Of a DNA stretch of 64,000 bases, positions 26,280 through 35,858 are shown one piece after another (positions within the stretch are counted from its first letter, which is position 1; the number at the start of each line of letters is the position of its first letter). The position numbers were made by a program, and so were the translations under genes. Source of the stretch: Paucimonas lemoignei (GTDB taxonomy: Bacteria; Pseudomonadota; Gammaproteobacteria; Burkholderiales; Burkholderiaceae_D); assembly GCF_004342585.1 (NCBI RefSeq), contig NZ_SLZQ01000006.1, forward strand, positions 1-64,000. Direction: 5' to 3'. A model generated the notes under the pieces. That model was not told the origin of the DNA. It saw only the letters and a list, made by a program, of their open reading frames with translations, and searched no databases.

Positions 26280-27398
26280 ATGAGCGGCAGAGTCGCGGTT
26301 CATGACGGTTTCGATGCCTTGCCGGCATCCTGCCTGTCATTGTTTGAAGAGGCCGCGCGCGAGGCAGGCATGTTTTCCAGCTTGCCGTGGTTCGCCAATC
26401 TTTTGCAAACCGGCTTGGGCAACAGCCGCCTGCGTATCTACGGTTTGCATGCTTCGGATAACGAAGGCGATAGCGCCGTGCGCATGCTTCTGCCGATGAC
26501 GCATCAGCTGGAGGCACCTGGTATTGCCGCGCCGCGTGAATTGTCATCCTGCGCGAATTTCTATTCTTCGCTGTTCGGGCCGATCACGGCATGCGGCCGT
26601 GACGCCGGCGCGCTTGAACGTGACCTGGCCGACCTGGCAAAGACGATTGCCGCCGAGTCGCCAGCCTGGCATGTGGTGCGCCTGCATCCCATGGCCGTCG
26701 ATCATCCTGTTTTCGACAGGTGCGTGGCCGCGTTCCGGCAGGCCGGCATGGCGGTCCAGACTTATTTTTGCTTCGGTAACTGGTATCTCCAGGTCGATGG
26801 ACGTCGTTACCAGGAATATGCAAAGAGCCTGCCTTCGCGCCTGAAAAATACGCTGGCACGCAAATCGCGCCAGCTCGCTTCTTCGCACGATGCGCGTTTC
26901 GTCATCATTCGCGACGAGACTGAAGTCGAAGAAGGGATTGCCGCATTCGAACAAGTCTACCGATCGAGCTGGAAGCCCGCGGAAGCGCATCCGGATTTCA
27001 TCGCGGGCCTCATCCGCATGTGCGCGCGCCAGGGTTGGCTGCGACTGGGCGTGGCATACATCGATGGCGTGCCCGCAGCGGCGCAACTGTGGATCGTCAC
27101 CGATGGCGTGGCATCGATCTACAAGCTGGCGTATGACGAGCGCTTTGGCGCCTTATCGATCGGCTCGCTCCTGACGGCACGGCTGATGGAGCACGTGCTC
27201 GACGTGGACCGCGTGCGGGAAGTCGATTACCTGACCGGCGACGATGCCTACAAGCGCGACTGGATGTCGCATCGGCGCGAGCGCTGGGGCATCGTGGCAT
27301 TCAATCTGCGCACGGTGCATGGTTTGCTGGCCGCCATCCGCAACATAGGCGGACGTCACCTGAAAACGCTGTGGCGCCGGATTCGCCCAGAAAAATAA
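26280..27398 (+). CDS. GNAT-fold acyltransferase (PF13480 / FemAB-like)
   Basis: 372 residues, starting 2 bp after corA. It has the two-lobe pattern of large GNAT proteins related to CelD/FemAB. The N-terminal lobe has EAAREAGMFSSLPWFANLLQ, and the C-terminal lobe has LPSRLKNTLARKSRQL, YRSSWKPAEAHPDFI, DGVPAAAQLWIVTDG and AYDERFGALSIGSLLTARLM, the last being a typical acyl-CoA-binding helix. The substrate is unknown; relatives act on cell-surface polymers or peptidoglycan precursors. The next gene is the PEP-CTERM-system lipoprotein prsT. A FemAB-type gene is a usual member of exosortase loci, but I cannot claim this is that exact subfamily. Confidence 0.78.
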   Translation: MSGRVAVHDGFDALPASCLSLFEEAAREAGMFSSLPWFANLLQTGLGNSRLRIYGLHASDNEGDSAVRMLLPMTHQLEAPGIAAPRELSSCANFYSSLFGPITACGRDAGALERDLADLAKTIAAESPAWHVVRLHPMAVDHPVFDRCVAAFRQAGMAVQTYFCFGNWYLQVDGRRYQEYAKSLPSRLKNTLARKSRQLASSHDARFVIIRDETEVEEGIAAFEQVYRSSWKPAEAHPDFIAGLIRMCARQGWLRLGVAYIDGVPAAAQLWIVTDGVASIYKLAYDERFGALSIGSLLTARLMEHVLDVDRVREVDYLTGDDAYKRDWMSHRRERWGIVAFNLRTVHGLLAAIRNIGGRHLKTLWRRIRPEK

Positions 27399-27578
27399 GC
27401 CGCGCCCCCCTTCCTTCATCTCGCATAGTGTCGTCATGCCGGCGCCGATTTGTTAATTGGTGTTTCTTTCGGCTAAAAAATTTCCGTATGCAAAATTTGC
27501 TATGGGAAAGCCTTTCAAAATGGTGTAATCTCGCGAATCAGTGTTGTATTTATGAAAACAATTCGGGATTGAAAGATT

Positions 27579-30347
27579 ATGCCAATGTCTACAGTCAAGC
27601 AAACCTTATCCCTCTCCGCGATTGCGGTGGCCGTCGCGATGCTGGCCGGATGCGGCCAGGGCAGTGCGGAAAAGCTGGTGTCGGAAGCCCGTCTGTATGA
27701 ACAGAAGGGTGAGCACAAGGCGGCGGTTATCCAGCTGAAGAATGCCTTGCAAAAGAATCCCGATGACCGCGAGGCGCGCTACCTGCTTGGCAGTATTTAT
27801 GTCCGTACCGGTGACGGTCCGTCTGCGGAGAAGGAAATCCGCAAGGCTGTCGATCTTGGCATGGATGCCGGCAAGGCATTGCCCGATCTCGCCAAGGCCT
27901 TGATGATGCAGGGCCAGTTTCAAAAAGTCCTGGATGAGACGCAGTCTGCCGATTTCAAGAATGACGCCACGCTCGCCAGCCTGCGCGGTACTGCCTATCT
28001 CGCGCTGGGCAAGGTCGATGAGGCGCGCGAATCGCTGGAACTCTCCCTGAAAGCCAAGCCTGATAACGCGGAAGCCCTGATCGGCCTGGCCCGGCTGGCG
28101 CTGTCGAAGAAAGATGTCGACGCCGCGAACCGTCTGATGGAACAGGCTACGGTGAAGAATCCCGATGATGTCGAAGCGTGGCTGTTCAAGGGTGACCTGG
28201 AGCGCGCGCAAAACCGCGTCGAAGCTGCGATTGCCGCGTACGGCCAGGCCTTGAAGGCCAAGCCTGATAATGCGGCCGCGCATCTCGCGCGGGCTTACGT
28301 GGAAATCAGCAGCGGTAAGCTGAACGAGGCGCAAGCTGATATCGATAGCGCCAAGAAGGTCAATCCGAATGGCTTGCTGGTGTTTTATACCCAGGCCTTG
28401 CTCGACTTCACCCAGAAAAAACATGCGGCTGCGCTGGAGTCGCTGCAGCAAGTCTTGCGCGCCGCGCCCGAGCATATGCCCAGCGTGCTGCTGGCCGGCG
28501 CCGTGCAACTGGCGCTGGGTTCGACAGAGCAAGCCGAGCAGCATCTGAAGAAATACCTGGAACAGTTCCCGAACAACCTGTACGCGCGCAAGCTGCTGGC
28601 GTCGGCTTTGCTCAAGGGTGGCCAGGCGCAAAAGGCGATCGATGCGCTGGCGTCGGCCCTGAAGGACGAAACGAAGGATCCGCATCTCTTCATGCTGGCG
28701 GGCGAAGCGAGCATGCAGGTCAAGGATTTCAGCAAGGCCACCGAGTACTTTGAAAAGGCCAATGCGCTGACGCCGAATTCGGCGCAGGTGCTCACTGCCC
28801 TGGGCATGAGCAAGCTGGGACAGGGTGAAAACGAGCGCGCCATCGCCGAGCTCGAAAAGGCCGCGAGCCTGGATGGCAAGACTTCACAGGCAGGCATCCT
28901 GCTGGTGATGACGCATATGCGCCAGAAAGAGTACGACAAGGCCCTGACGGCAGTGCTCAAGCTGGAAAAGGAACAACCGGAAAACCCACTCTTGCATAAC
29001 CTGAAAGGTGGCATCTACCTGGCGCGCAAGGAATCAGCCAATGCGCGCGCAAGTTTCGAGAAGGCGGTGGCGCTGCAACCGACCTTCTTCGCCGCCGTGC
29101 AAAACCTGGCGCAGATGGATGTGCAGAACAAGCAGCCGGACGCCGCCAGGAAGCGTTACCAGGCGCTGCTGGAAAAGGACAAGAAAAACCTGCAAGCCAT
29201 GCTGGCGCTAGCCGGACTCGGACTGCAGCAGGGTAGCAACGACGAAGCCAGGGCGTGGCTTGAACGCGCCGCCGGCGAGAATCCCGACAATACGCAGGCG
29301 GCAGGCCTCCTGGTGGCGCATTATCTGCGCACTGGCGACAAGCAAAAGGCGCTGACGACCGCAGCCAAGCTGCAAAGCACGCATCCCGATAACGCGCAAT
29401 TCCTCGGCATCCTGGCCGAGACGCGGCTGGCAGCAGGCGAGCAGCGGGCTGCACTGGATAGCTACGAGAAGCTGGCGGTATTGCAGCCGGACTCGGCGCA
29501 GATCCAGTACCGCATCGCCAGTATTCACCTGGCGCTGAAAGATGAGGTGGCAGCCTTGTCTGCATTGAAGAAGTCGCAGCAGTTGGACCCGAACTTCCTG
29601 CCGGCTCAATTGGGCCAGGCCAGCATCGCGGTCAAAAACGGGCGCTTCGATGATGCGTTGACGATTGCGCGCCTGGTGCAAAAGCAGCAGCCCAGGAATG
29701 CGACGGGATATGTGCTGGAAGGCGATGTGCTGATGGCGCAAAAGAAAGCGGCGCAGGCTGTAGCCGCTTATGAGCGCGGCGCGGCGATCGAGTCGAGCGG
29801 CATGCTATCGGTGAAATTGCACAGCGCGCTGGCGCAGGCCGGCAAGTCTGCGGAAGCCGATGCTCGCGTGGCGCGCTGGCTGAAGGATAATCCGTCGGAT
29901 ACGCGCGTGCGCCTGTACCTGGCGAATCACCAACTGGTGTCGCATAAGAACAAGGCAGCGATTGAACAATTGCTGGCGGTGGTGAAGCTGGAGCCGCAAA
30001 ATGCCCTGGCCTTGAATAACCTCGCCTGGGCGCTTGGGGAAGAAAAGGATCCGCGCGCCATGCAGTATGCCGAGCAAGCCTACAAGCTGGCGCCGCAAAA
30101 CCCGGCTGTGCTCGACACCCTTGGCTGGATGCTGGTGCAGAAGGGTGAGGCGGCGCGCGGCGTGACCATGCTGCAGAAAGCCAGCGAAGTGGCCAAGGAT
30201 TCCGCCGACATTCGCTATCACTATGCGCAAGCCCTGATGAAGACAGGCGACAAGGCCAGGGCACGACAGGAGCTTGAACAATTGCTGGCGAATGCAAAAG
30301 GCTTCAACAAGGCTGACGAGGCCCGTGCATTACTGAAGCAATTGTAA
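27579..30347 (+). CDS. prsT: PrsT-type TPR lipoprotein of the XrtA/PEP-CTERM system
   Basis: 922 residues. An N-terminal lipoprotein signal ends in the lipobox LAGC (Cys25), so the protein should be lipid-anchored. The rest is almost entirely TPR-type helical repeats of about 34 residues, roughly twenty of them, such as KGEHKAAVIQLKNALQKNPD and ALIGLARLALSKKDVDAANR. The length and ACGQGSAEKLVSEARLYEQ-like start match PEP-CTERM-associated PrsT proteins, which accompany exosortase XrtA and exopolysaccharide genes. No exosortase gene is in this window, but a PEP-CTERM substrate gene lies at 62.5-63.4 kb. An alternative start is the ATG at 27585. Possible role: periplasmic scaffold in export or polysaccharide assembly. 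Confidence 0.85.
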   Translation: MPMSTVKQTLSLSAIAVAVAMLAGCGQGSAEKLVSEARLYEQKGEHKAAVIQLKNALQKNPDDREARYLLGSIYVRTGDGPSAEKEIRKAVDLGMDAGKALPDLAKALMMQGQFQKVLDETQSADFKNDATLASLRGTAYLALGKVDEARESLELSLKAKPDNAEALIGLARLALSKKDVDAANRLMEQATVKNPDDVEAWLFKGDLERAQNRVEAAIAAYGQALKAKPDNAAAHLARAYVEISSGKLNEAQADIDSAKKVNPNGLLVFYTQALLDFTQKKHAAALESLQQVLRAAPEHMPSVLLAGAVQLALGSTEQAEQHLKKYLEQFPNNLYARKLLASALLKGGQAQKAIDALASALKDETKDPHLFMLAGEASMQVKDFSKATEYFEKANALTPNSAQVLTALGMSKLGQGENERAIAELEKAASLDGKTSQAGILLVMTHMRQKEYDKALTAVLKLEKEQPENPLLHNLKGGIYLARKESANARASFEKAVALQPTFFAAVQNLAQMDVQNKQPDAARKRYQALLEKDKKNLQAMLALAGLGLQQGSNDEARAWLERAAGENPDNTQAAGLLVAHYLRTGDKQKALTTAAKLQSTHPDNAQFLGILAETRLAAGEQRAALDSYEKLAVLQPDSAQIQYRIASIHLALKDEVAALSALKKSQQLDPNFLPAQLGQASIAVKNGRFDDALTIARLVQKQQPRNATGYVLEGDVLMAQKKAAQAVAAYERGAAIESSGMLSVKLHSALAQAGKSAEADARVARWLKDNPSDTRVRLYLANHQLVSHKNKAAIEQLLAVVKLEPQNALALNNLAWALGEEKDPRAMQYAEQAYKLAPQNPAVLDTLGWMLVQKGEAARGVTMLQKASEVAKDSADIRYHYAQALMKTGDKARARQELEQLLANAKGFNKADEARALLKQL

Positions 30348-30390
30348 TTGCGCGACCAGCAGGGCGCTGCGAGGGCAGCGTCCACGGTCG

Positions 30391-30609
30391 TCAATGAATC
30401 TCGCCAAGGAGGCGATGCGCCAATGCCTTGGCTTCTTCCAGTGCTTCCTGCGCCGTGTCGGACATGACGTCGACCGTGCGCGGATCGGCATCGCTGTCGA
30501 CTTCTCCCATAGGCTTGAGCAGCACGACACCCTGGTATTTACCGTTCGGTAAACGCTGGATGTCTGCCTCCGCTTTCCACGTTGCTTTGGTATATGTGAT
30601 GGCCGCCAT
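30391..30609 (-). CDS. Small soluble protein of unknown function
   Basis: 72 residues, starting MAAITYTKATWKAEADIQRL and ending TAQEALEEAKALAHRLLGEI. It is predicted to have two or three beta strands followed by one long helix. No signal peptide, membrane segment or known motif. GGAAG precedes the ATG at 30609. Codon use is normal for the window and the protein is not low complexity, which supports a real gene. It converges on prsT with 43 bp between. Confidence 0.6.
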   Translation of the reverse strand: MAAITYTKATWKAEADIQRLPNGKYQGVVLLKPMGEVDSDADPRTVDVMSDTAQEALEEAKALAHRLLGEIH

Positions 30610-30892
30610 GATTCATCTTCCACTCTAAACGAGCCAATCCGCCACGAAGCAAATGTCTCGCTTCAGGCTTGGCCCTGGAGCTTAGAGAGGCAAACCGGCA
30701 GGGGGTTTCAGGTTTGATATTCGTCAAACTTACCCACAGGAACTGTTGCCAAGTTTGTGGATAAGTATGTGGATGAATCGATAAGCCTTTGATTGGCAAG
30801 GAAATTTCTTGCCTGGTACGGAAAGGTGCAATGCGCCTCAAGTCGGCGATGCACGTAACCGAAGTTCAGACAAATATCATCGTTCGCTTGAG

Positions 30893-32515
30893 TCAGGTTT
30901 CGCGCAAGCTGCGGCGCATGATCTTGCCGGTTACGGTGGTCGGCAAGGCATCCAGGAAGGCGATTTCGCGCGGGTATTCATGTGCGGCGAGGCGGTCGCG
31001 CACATGGGCCTGGATCTGCGCTACGAGTTCATCGGTAGGCCGATAGCCTTCGGCGAGCACGATGAAGGCCTTGACGATTTCCGTGCGCTGCGCATCCTTC
31101 TTGCCGACGACCGCCGCCATTCGCACCGCCGGATGTTTCAGCAGGCATTCTTCAATCGGTCCCGGTCCGATACGGTAACCGGCGCTGGTAATGACATCGT
31201 CGTCGCGCCCGACATAGCGGATATTGCCTTCTTCGTCGATGGCGCCAAGGTCGCCGGTAAGAAGATAGTCGCCGGCGAATTTCTCATGGGTCGCGACGGG
31301 ATTGTTCCAGTAGCCGAGGAACATGACCGGGTCGGGTGACTTGATGGCGATATTGCCCGTCTGACCAGGTGGCAGCGGGACGCCCTGCGCATCGACGATT
31401 TTTACTTCGTGGCCAGGGACGGCGCGGCCGATCGTGCCGGACTTGTGCGGAAACAGCACGGCGCAACTCGAGACGACGATGTTGCATTCGGTCTGGCCGT
31501 AGAATTCGTTGATGGTCACGCCCAGCGCCTTCTGTCCCCAACTGATCAGTTCATCGCCGAGCGATTCGCCGCCGCTGGCGACCGAGCGCAAATCGAATTG
31601 CCACTGCTGTCTCGGATCGACGACCGCGCGCAGCATTTTGAGGGCGGTCGGCGGAAAAAAGACATTGCGAACTTTGTGACGCGCCAGCAGTTCGAACACG
31701 GCGGCAGGCTCGAACTTGTCGAAGCGCCGCGCCAGCACCGGCACGCCATGGTAAAGAGAAGGCAGCAGCACATCGAGCAGGCCGCCGATCCAGGCCCAGT
31801 CCGCCGGCGTCCACATCAGGTCGCCTTGCTGCGGAAAGAAGTCGTGCGAGATCTCGACGCCGGGAAGGTGACCGAGCAGCACACGTTGCGCATGCAGCGC
31901 GCCCTTGGGCTTGCCGGTCGTGCCGGAGGTATAGATGATCAGCGCCGGGTCTTCGGCCAGCGTGTCGGCCGGCGTGAAGTCTGTATTTCCTTCTGCCAGG
32001 CAGTCCCAAAAAGACAGGCATCCAGGGGGGAGGTGTTCCGCCTGTTTTTCGATGCAATAGACTGATTGCAGTGCCGGCAGGCCTGCCCTGATGTCCTCGA
32101 TTTTGCGGGCGCCTTCGGCATCGGTCACGAGCGCTACGGCGCCACTGTCGATTAGGCGATATTGCAAAGCGTCGGGGCCGAAGAGGTAAAAGAGCGGCAG
32201 GGCGATGGCGCCGAGCTTGTAGGCTGCCATATGGGCGATCACGGTTTCGACGCATTGCGGCAGGAAGATGCCGATGCGGTCGCCGTACTTGATGCCGCGG
32301 CGGGACCAGTGACTGGCCAGCTGATTGGACAGCGACTTTAATTGATCAAAGCTGTAGGTGGTGACCTGTCCATTGCGGTCTTCCACGATGATGGCGCGCC
32401 GCCCCGAACCATCGGCCCAGCGGTCGCAAGCGGCTATGCCGATATTGAATTTTTCCGGGATATCCCAGCTAAATTTGGCCTGCAGTTCGGCATAGGTATT
32501 TTCTCGCTTGAGCAT
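30893..32515 (-). CDS. AMP-forming acyl-CoA synthetase
   Basis: 540 residues. ATG 32515 is chosen because GCAGGAGGAG lies directly before it; the upstream in-frame ATG 32530 would place that site inside the gene. Motifs: P-loop YTSGTTGKPKGALHAQR, NEFYGQTECN, TGDLGAIDEEGNIRYVGRDDD and the C-terminal hinge with GYRIGPGPIEECLLKHPAV. The catalytic lysine is in TTVTGKIMRRSLRE. The family activates a fatty acid with ATP and CoA. It is 44 bp behind the TetR gene and divergent from the leucine operon, so isovalerate or another short branched acid is a reasonable but unproven substrate. Confidence 0.92.
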   Translation of the reverse strand: MLKRENTYAELQAKFSWDIPEKFNIGIAACDRWADGSGRRAIIVEDRNGQVTTYSFDQLKSLSNQLASHWSRRGIKYGDRIGIFLPQCVETVIAHMAAYKLGAIALPLFYLFGPDALQYRLIDSGAVALVTDAEGARKIEDIRAGLPALQSVYCIEKQAEHLPPGCLSFWDCLAEGNTDFTPADTLAEDPALIIYTSGTTGKPKGALHAQRVLLGHLPGVEISHDFFPQQGDLMWTPADWAWIGGLLDVLLPSLYHGVPVLARRFDKFEPAAVFELLARHKVRNVFFPPTALKMLRAVVDPRQQWQFDLRSVASGGESLGDELISWGQKALGVTINEFYGQTECNIVVSSCAVLFPHKSGTIGRAVPGHEVKIVDAQGVPLPPGQTGNIAIKSPDPVMFLGYWNNPVATHEKFAGDYLLTGDLGAIDEEGNIRYVGRDDDVITSAGYRIGPGPIEECLLKHPAVRMAAVVGKKDAQRTEIVKAFIVLAEGYRPTDELVAQIQAHVRDRLAAHEYPREIAFLDALPTTVTGKIMRRSLRET

Positions 32516-32559
32516 AGTCTCCTCCTGCATAAAAACGGCAACGGCATGCGCGATGCCGT

Positions 32560-33270
32560 TCAGGATGTTGTAGTTTTCTCGTATTGGCGAAGCGCATCCG
32601 CCACTTCAACTTGAAAGCGGCGTAGCGCCGTCACTTCCGGGTTGGGGGGCGCAAAGGCATTCCATAACAACTCAGTCACTTGCTGCGCGGTCGCTTCCAG
32701 ATCGGGCGTGCGTCCGCTGACGATGCAATTCCACAGGATATGCTCCATGGAGCCGTACACCATGTCGCGCATCAGGCGCAGCGGCATATCCCGGCGAATC
32801 TCTCCCGAGGCTTGTGCGCTGGACAGCACGGTCATCAGCGAGGCGGTGTAGCGGCGCTGTAGGTCGGCCAGCAAGGTGGCGAATCCGGTATCCGGGCTGC
32901 GTCCTTCGCTCAATACCAGCGCGCACAAGCCTTTGCCGTCGCGTATCAAGGTATTCAGGTGTTTGTAAACAATGTACCCGAGCTTGGCATGTGTGCCCTG
33001 AATCAACGGGACTTCCTTCTCCAGCTCGCCACTGATTTCGTCATACCAGTCGCTGATCACCTGCATGCATAGCTCGCGTTTGCTGCCGAAGTAGGTGAAG
33101 ACCGTCGCTTCGGAGATGCCGAGGCGTTGCGCGATTTCCAGCGTGGTCGATTTTTCATAGCCGAATTCGGCAAACACTTGCCTTGCGGTTGCCAGCACCG
33201 CTTCCACGCGCTTCTGCGATTTCGGTGTCAGGGTGGCGCGCCGCTCCTGGAACGACAATAATTTCGACAT
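32560..33270 (-). CDS. TetR-family regulator, likely of leucine/isovalerate degradation
   Basis: 236 residues. An N-terminal helix-turn-helix (residues 20-66: ARQVFAEFGYEKSTTLEIAQ, then RLGISEATVFTYFGSKRELC) is followed by a ligand-binding helical domain. It is divergent from the mccB-led operon and co-directional with the acyl-CoA synthetase gene. In betaproteobacteria a TetR-type regulator (named LiuQ in comparative studies) controls such loci; this one is a candidate but orthology was not tested. A 21-bp element occurs once just before its own start and once before mccB. Confidence 0.88.
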   Translation of the reverse strand: MSKLLSFQERRATLTPKSQKRVEAVLATARQVFAEFGYEKSTTLEIAQRLGISEATVFTYFGSKRELCMQVISDWYDEISGELEKEVPLIQGTHAKLGYIVYKHLNTLIRDGKGLCALVLSEGRSPDTGFATLLADLQRRYTASLMTVLSSAQASGEIRRDMPLRLMRDMVYGSMEHILWNCIVSGRTPDLEATAQQVTELLWNAFAPPNPEVTALRRFQVEVADALRQYEKTTTS

Positions 33271-33278
33271 GGCAGCTT

Positions 33279-33299
33279 TTTTGAGTTTTACTTAAAAAC
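33279..33299. promoter_or_regulatory. Copy 1 of a 21-bp repeated operator-like element
   Basis: TTTTGAGTTTTACTTAAAAA plus C, 8 bp upstream of the TetR start. It contains the dyad GTTTT-ACTTA-AAAAC. The second copy is at 33370-33390 with about 17 of 21 matching bases. Probable binding site of the adjacent TetR protein. Confidence 0.5.
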
Positions 33300-33369
33300 G
33301 GCTTGATTAATTTGTTGCTGCTGATATTATCATTTCCTGAAATGGCTGCAAGCTTCATCATGAATTAAA

Positions 33370-33390
33370 TTTTGAGTGTTGCTTAGAAAA
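33370..33390. promoter_or_regulatory. Copy 2 of the 21-bp repeated operator-like element
   Basis: TTTTGAGTGTTGCTTAGAAA plus A, 38 bp upstream of the mccB start and 91 bp from copy 1 in the same orientation. Confidence 0.5.
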
Positions 33391-33428
33391 ATGAACTGGC
33401 GCACTCGCTCTTGCAGAAGGAAGGCTAC

Positions 33429-35036
33429 ATGCAGGTACTCAAATCGCAGCTGAATCCGCGCTCGGAAGAATTTCGAGCCAATGCCGCGCGCATGCGCGAA
33501 CTGGTGGACGACTTGCGCACGAAAGTGACGCTCATCTCGCAGGGAGGCGGCGAGGCGGCGCGGCAAAAACATCTCGCGCGCGGCAAGCTCCTGCCGCGCG
33601 ACCGCATCAGCCAGTTGATCGATCCGGGCACGGCATTTCTGGAAATCGGCCAGATGGCGGCCTACGACCTGTACGACAATCAGGCGCCATCCGCCGGCGC
33701 GATTGCCGGCATCGGCCGCGTGCAGGGGCAGGAATGCCTGATCATCGCCAACGATGCCACCGTCAAGGGCGGCACCTACTATCCGATGACGGTGAAGAAG
33801 CACCTGCGCGGACAAGAGATCGCCGAGCAAAACAATTTGCCATGCATTTACCTGGTGGATTCGGGCGGCGGATTTTTGCCGATGCAGGATGAGATTTTCC
33901 CGGACCGCGACCATTTCGGCCGCATCTTTTACAACCAGGCCAATATGTCGGCCAAGGGCATTCCGCAGATTGCCGTGGTGATGGGGTCTTGTACTGCCGG
34001 CGGCGCCTATGTGCCGGCGATGAGCGACGAGACCGTGATCGTGAAAAACCAGGGCACCATCTTTCTCGGTGGCCCACCGCTGGTGAAGGCAGCCACCGGT
34101 GAAGTGGTCAGCGTCGAAGATTTGGGCGGGGGTGATGTGCATACCCGGATTTCCGGTGTGGCCGACCACCTGGCGGAGAACGACAGCCATGCACTCTTTC
34201 TGACGCGCCGCATCGTCGCCAGCCTGAACCGCACGAAAACTCCCGGCGTAAGACTCGAGATTCCGGAGGAACCGCTCTTCGATCCCGAGGAAATCTACGG
34301 CATCATCCCCACCGATGCGCGCAAACCCTTCGATGTGCGCGAAGTGATTGCGCGGGTGGTCGACGGCTCGCGCTTCGATGAATTCAAGGCGCGCTACGGC
34401 ACGACGCTGGTGACCGGCTTTGCTCATTTATATGGCATGCCGGTCGGGATCATCGCCAACAACGGCATCCTGTTCAGCGAATCCGCATTGAAGGGCGCCC
34501 ATTTCATTGAACTCTGCGCGCAGCGCGGCGTGCCGCTGCTGTTCCTGCAGAACATTACCGGCTTCATGGTCGGCCGCAAGTACGAGAATGAAGGCATTGC
34601 CAAGCATGGCGCCAAGATGGTGGCGGCGGTGGCAACGGCACAGGTGCCCAAGCTGACGATGGTGATCGGCGGCTCTTTCGGCGCAGGGAATTACGGCATG
34701 TGCGGTCGCGGCTACAGCCCGCGCTTTTTGTTCACCTGGCCCAATTCGCGCATCAGCATCATGGGCGGAGAGCAGGCCGCCAGCGTACTGGCCACCGTGC
34801 GGCGCGAAGGCATCGAAGGCAAGGGCGGCGTCTGGACGCCGGAAGAAGAGGAAGCGTTCAAGTCGCCGATCCGCGAGCAGTTCGAGCAGCAGAGCCATCC
34901 TTACTATGCCACGGCCAGGCTGTGGGACGATGGCATCATCGACCCGGCGCAGGCTCGCCGCACGCTCGGCCTGTCCTTGTCGGCAACGCTGAACGCGCCG
35001 ATCCCGCAAACCCGCTTCGGCGTTTTCCGCATGTGA
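33429..35036 (+). CDS. mccB: Methylcrotonyl-CoA carboxylase, carboxyltransferase (beta) subunit
   Basis: 535 residues, full length. It transfers carboxyl from biotin to 3-methylcrotonyl-CoA in leucine breakdown. ATG 33429 follows GAAGGAAGG. Typical segments: [56 protein letters not shown], and [20 protein letters not shown] in the carboxyltransferase site. The operon order is mccB, hydratase, mccA, HMG-CoA lyase, with gaps of 7 and 11 bp and a final 4-bp overlap. Propionyl-CoA carboxylase beta is excluded by the neighbours and by the methylcrotonyl-type [21 protein letters not shown] pattern. Confidence 0.95.
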   Translation: MQVLKSQLNPRSEEFRANAARMRELVDDLRTKVTLISQGGGEAARQKHLARGKLLPRDRISQLIDPGTAFLEIGQMAAYDLYDNQAPSAGAIAGIGRVQGQECLIIANDATVKGGTYYPMTVKKHLRGQEIAEQNNLPCIYLVDSGGGFLPMQDEIFPDRDHFGRIFYNQANMSAKGIPQIAVVMGSCTAGGAYVPAMSDETVIVKNQGTIFLGGPPLVKAATGEVVSVEDLGGGDVHTRISGVADHLAENDSHALFLTRRIVASLNRTKTPGVRLEIPEEPLFDPEEIYGIIPTDARKPFDVREVIARVVDGSRFDEFKARYGTTLVTGFAHLYGMPVGIIANNGILFSESALKGAHFIELCAQRGVPLLFLQNITGFMVGRKYENEGIAKHGAKMVAAVATAQVPKLTMVIGGSFGAGNYGMCGRGYSPRFLFTWPNSRISIMGGEQAASVLATVRREGIEGKGGVWTPEEEEAFKSPIREQFEQQSHPYYATARLWDDGIIDPAQARRTLGLSLSATLNAPIPQTRFGVFRM

Positions 35037-35043
35037 GGCCGGC

Positions 35044-35847
35044 ATGAACTATTCCACCATAGAGATCGAACGCCGCCGCACCACAATTGGGACAAGCGTG
35101 GCCTGGCTATGGATGAACCGGGCCGAAGTGCATAACGCTTTCGACGAGACATTGATTGCCGAGTTGACGAGCGCGCTGCAAGAGCTGGAAGCCGACGTCG
35201 GCGTGCGTGTCATCGTATTGGCCGGACGGGGAAAAAGCTTTTCCGCCGGCGCCGACCTGAACTGGATGAAGCGCCAGGGCAGCGCGTCGATGGAAGACAA
35301 TCTTGCCGATGCGCGGCGGCTGGGAGAATTGTTCCGCGTATTGGCGGAATGCGCCAAGCCGACCATCGCCCGCGTGCACGGCGCTGCCATGGGAGGCGGC
35401 ATGGGCCTGGCGGCGGCATGCGATATTTGCGTGGCGTCCAGTAATGCCCGGTTTGCCACTTCCGAAGTCGGGATTGGCATTATTCCTGCGGTGATCAGCC
35501 CGTATGTGGTGCGCGCCATCGGCGAGCGCCAGGCGTACCGCTACTTCCAGACAGCGGAGCGGATCAGTGCGGAACGTGCGCGCGAAATCGGCCTGGCGCA
35601 CGAAGTCGCGGAGCTGGAGCAGCTCGATGCGCAGGTCGAAGCGATCATTACTTCCTTGCTGTCGGGCGGACCGCAGGCACAGACTGCGTCCACCGCGCTG
35701 ATTCGTGCCGTGGCAAACCAGCCAGTCACGGCGGAACTCATCGACGATACCGCGCAGCGCATCGCGCAATTGCGGGCAACACCCGAAGCCCAGGAAGGCT
35801 TGGCGGCTTTCCTGGAAAAGCGTGCGCCGGCATGGGCAGTAAAGTAG
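35044..35847 (+). CDS. liuC: Enoyl-CoA hydratase/isomerase, probable methylglutaconyl-CoA hydratase
   Basis: 267 residues with the crotonase fold. The first oxyanion-hole segment is GRGKSFSAGADLNWMKR and the second is HGAAMGGGMGLAAACDICVA; EVGIGIIPAVISPYV is also typical. It lies between the two methylcrotonyl-CoA carboxylase subunit genes, where LiuC hydrates 3-methylglutaconyl-CoA to HMG-CoA. The function is assigned mainly from context. Confidence 0.9.
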   Translation: MNYSTIEIERRRTTIGTSVAWLWMNRAEVHNAFDETLIAELTSALQELEADVGVRVIVLAGRGKSFSAGADLNWMKRQGSASMEDNLADARRLGELFRVLAECAKPTIARVHGAAMGGGMGLAAACDICVASSNARFATSEVGIGIIPAVISPYVVRAIGERQAYRYFQTAERISAERAREIGLAHEVAELEQLDAQVEAIITSLLSGGPQAQTASTALIRAVANQPVTAELIDDTAQRIAQLRATPEAQEGLAAFLEKRAPAWAVK

Positions 35848-35858
35848 AGGGAACAGGC

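Noticed and set aside
27480-27578. Sigma-54 promoter before prsT
   Set aside because: GG and GC pairs are present (for example GGTGTAATCTCGC) but the spacing is 9, not 10, which normally abolishes function.
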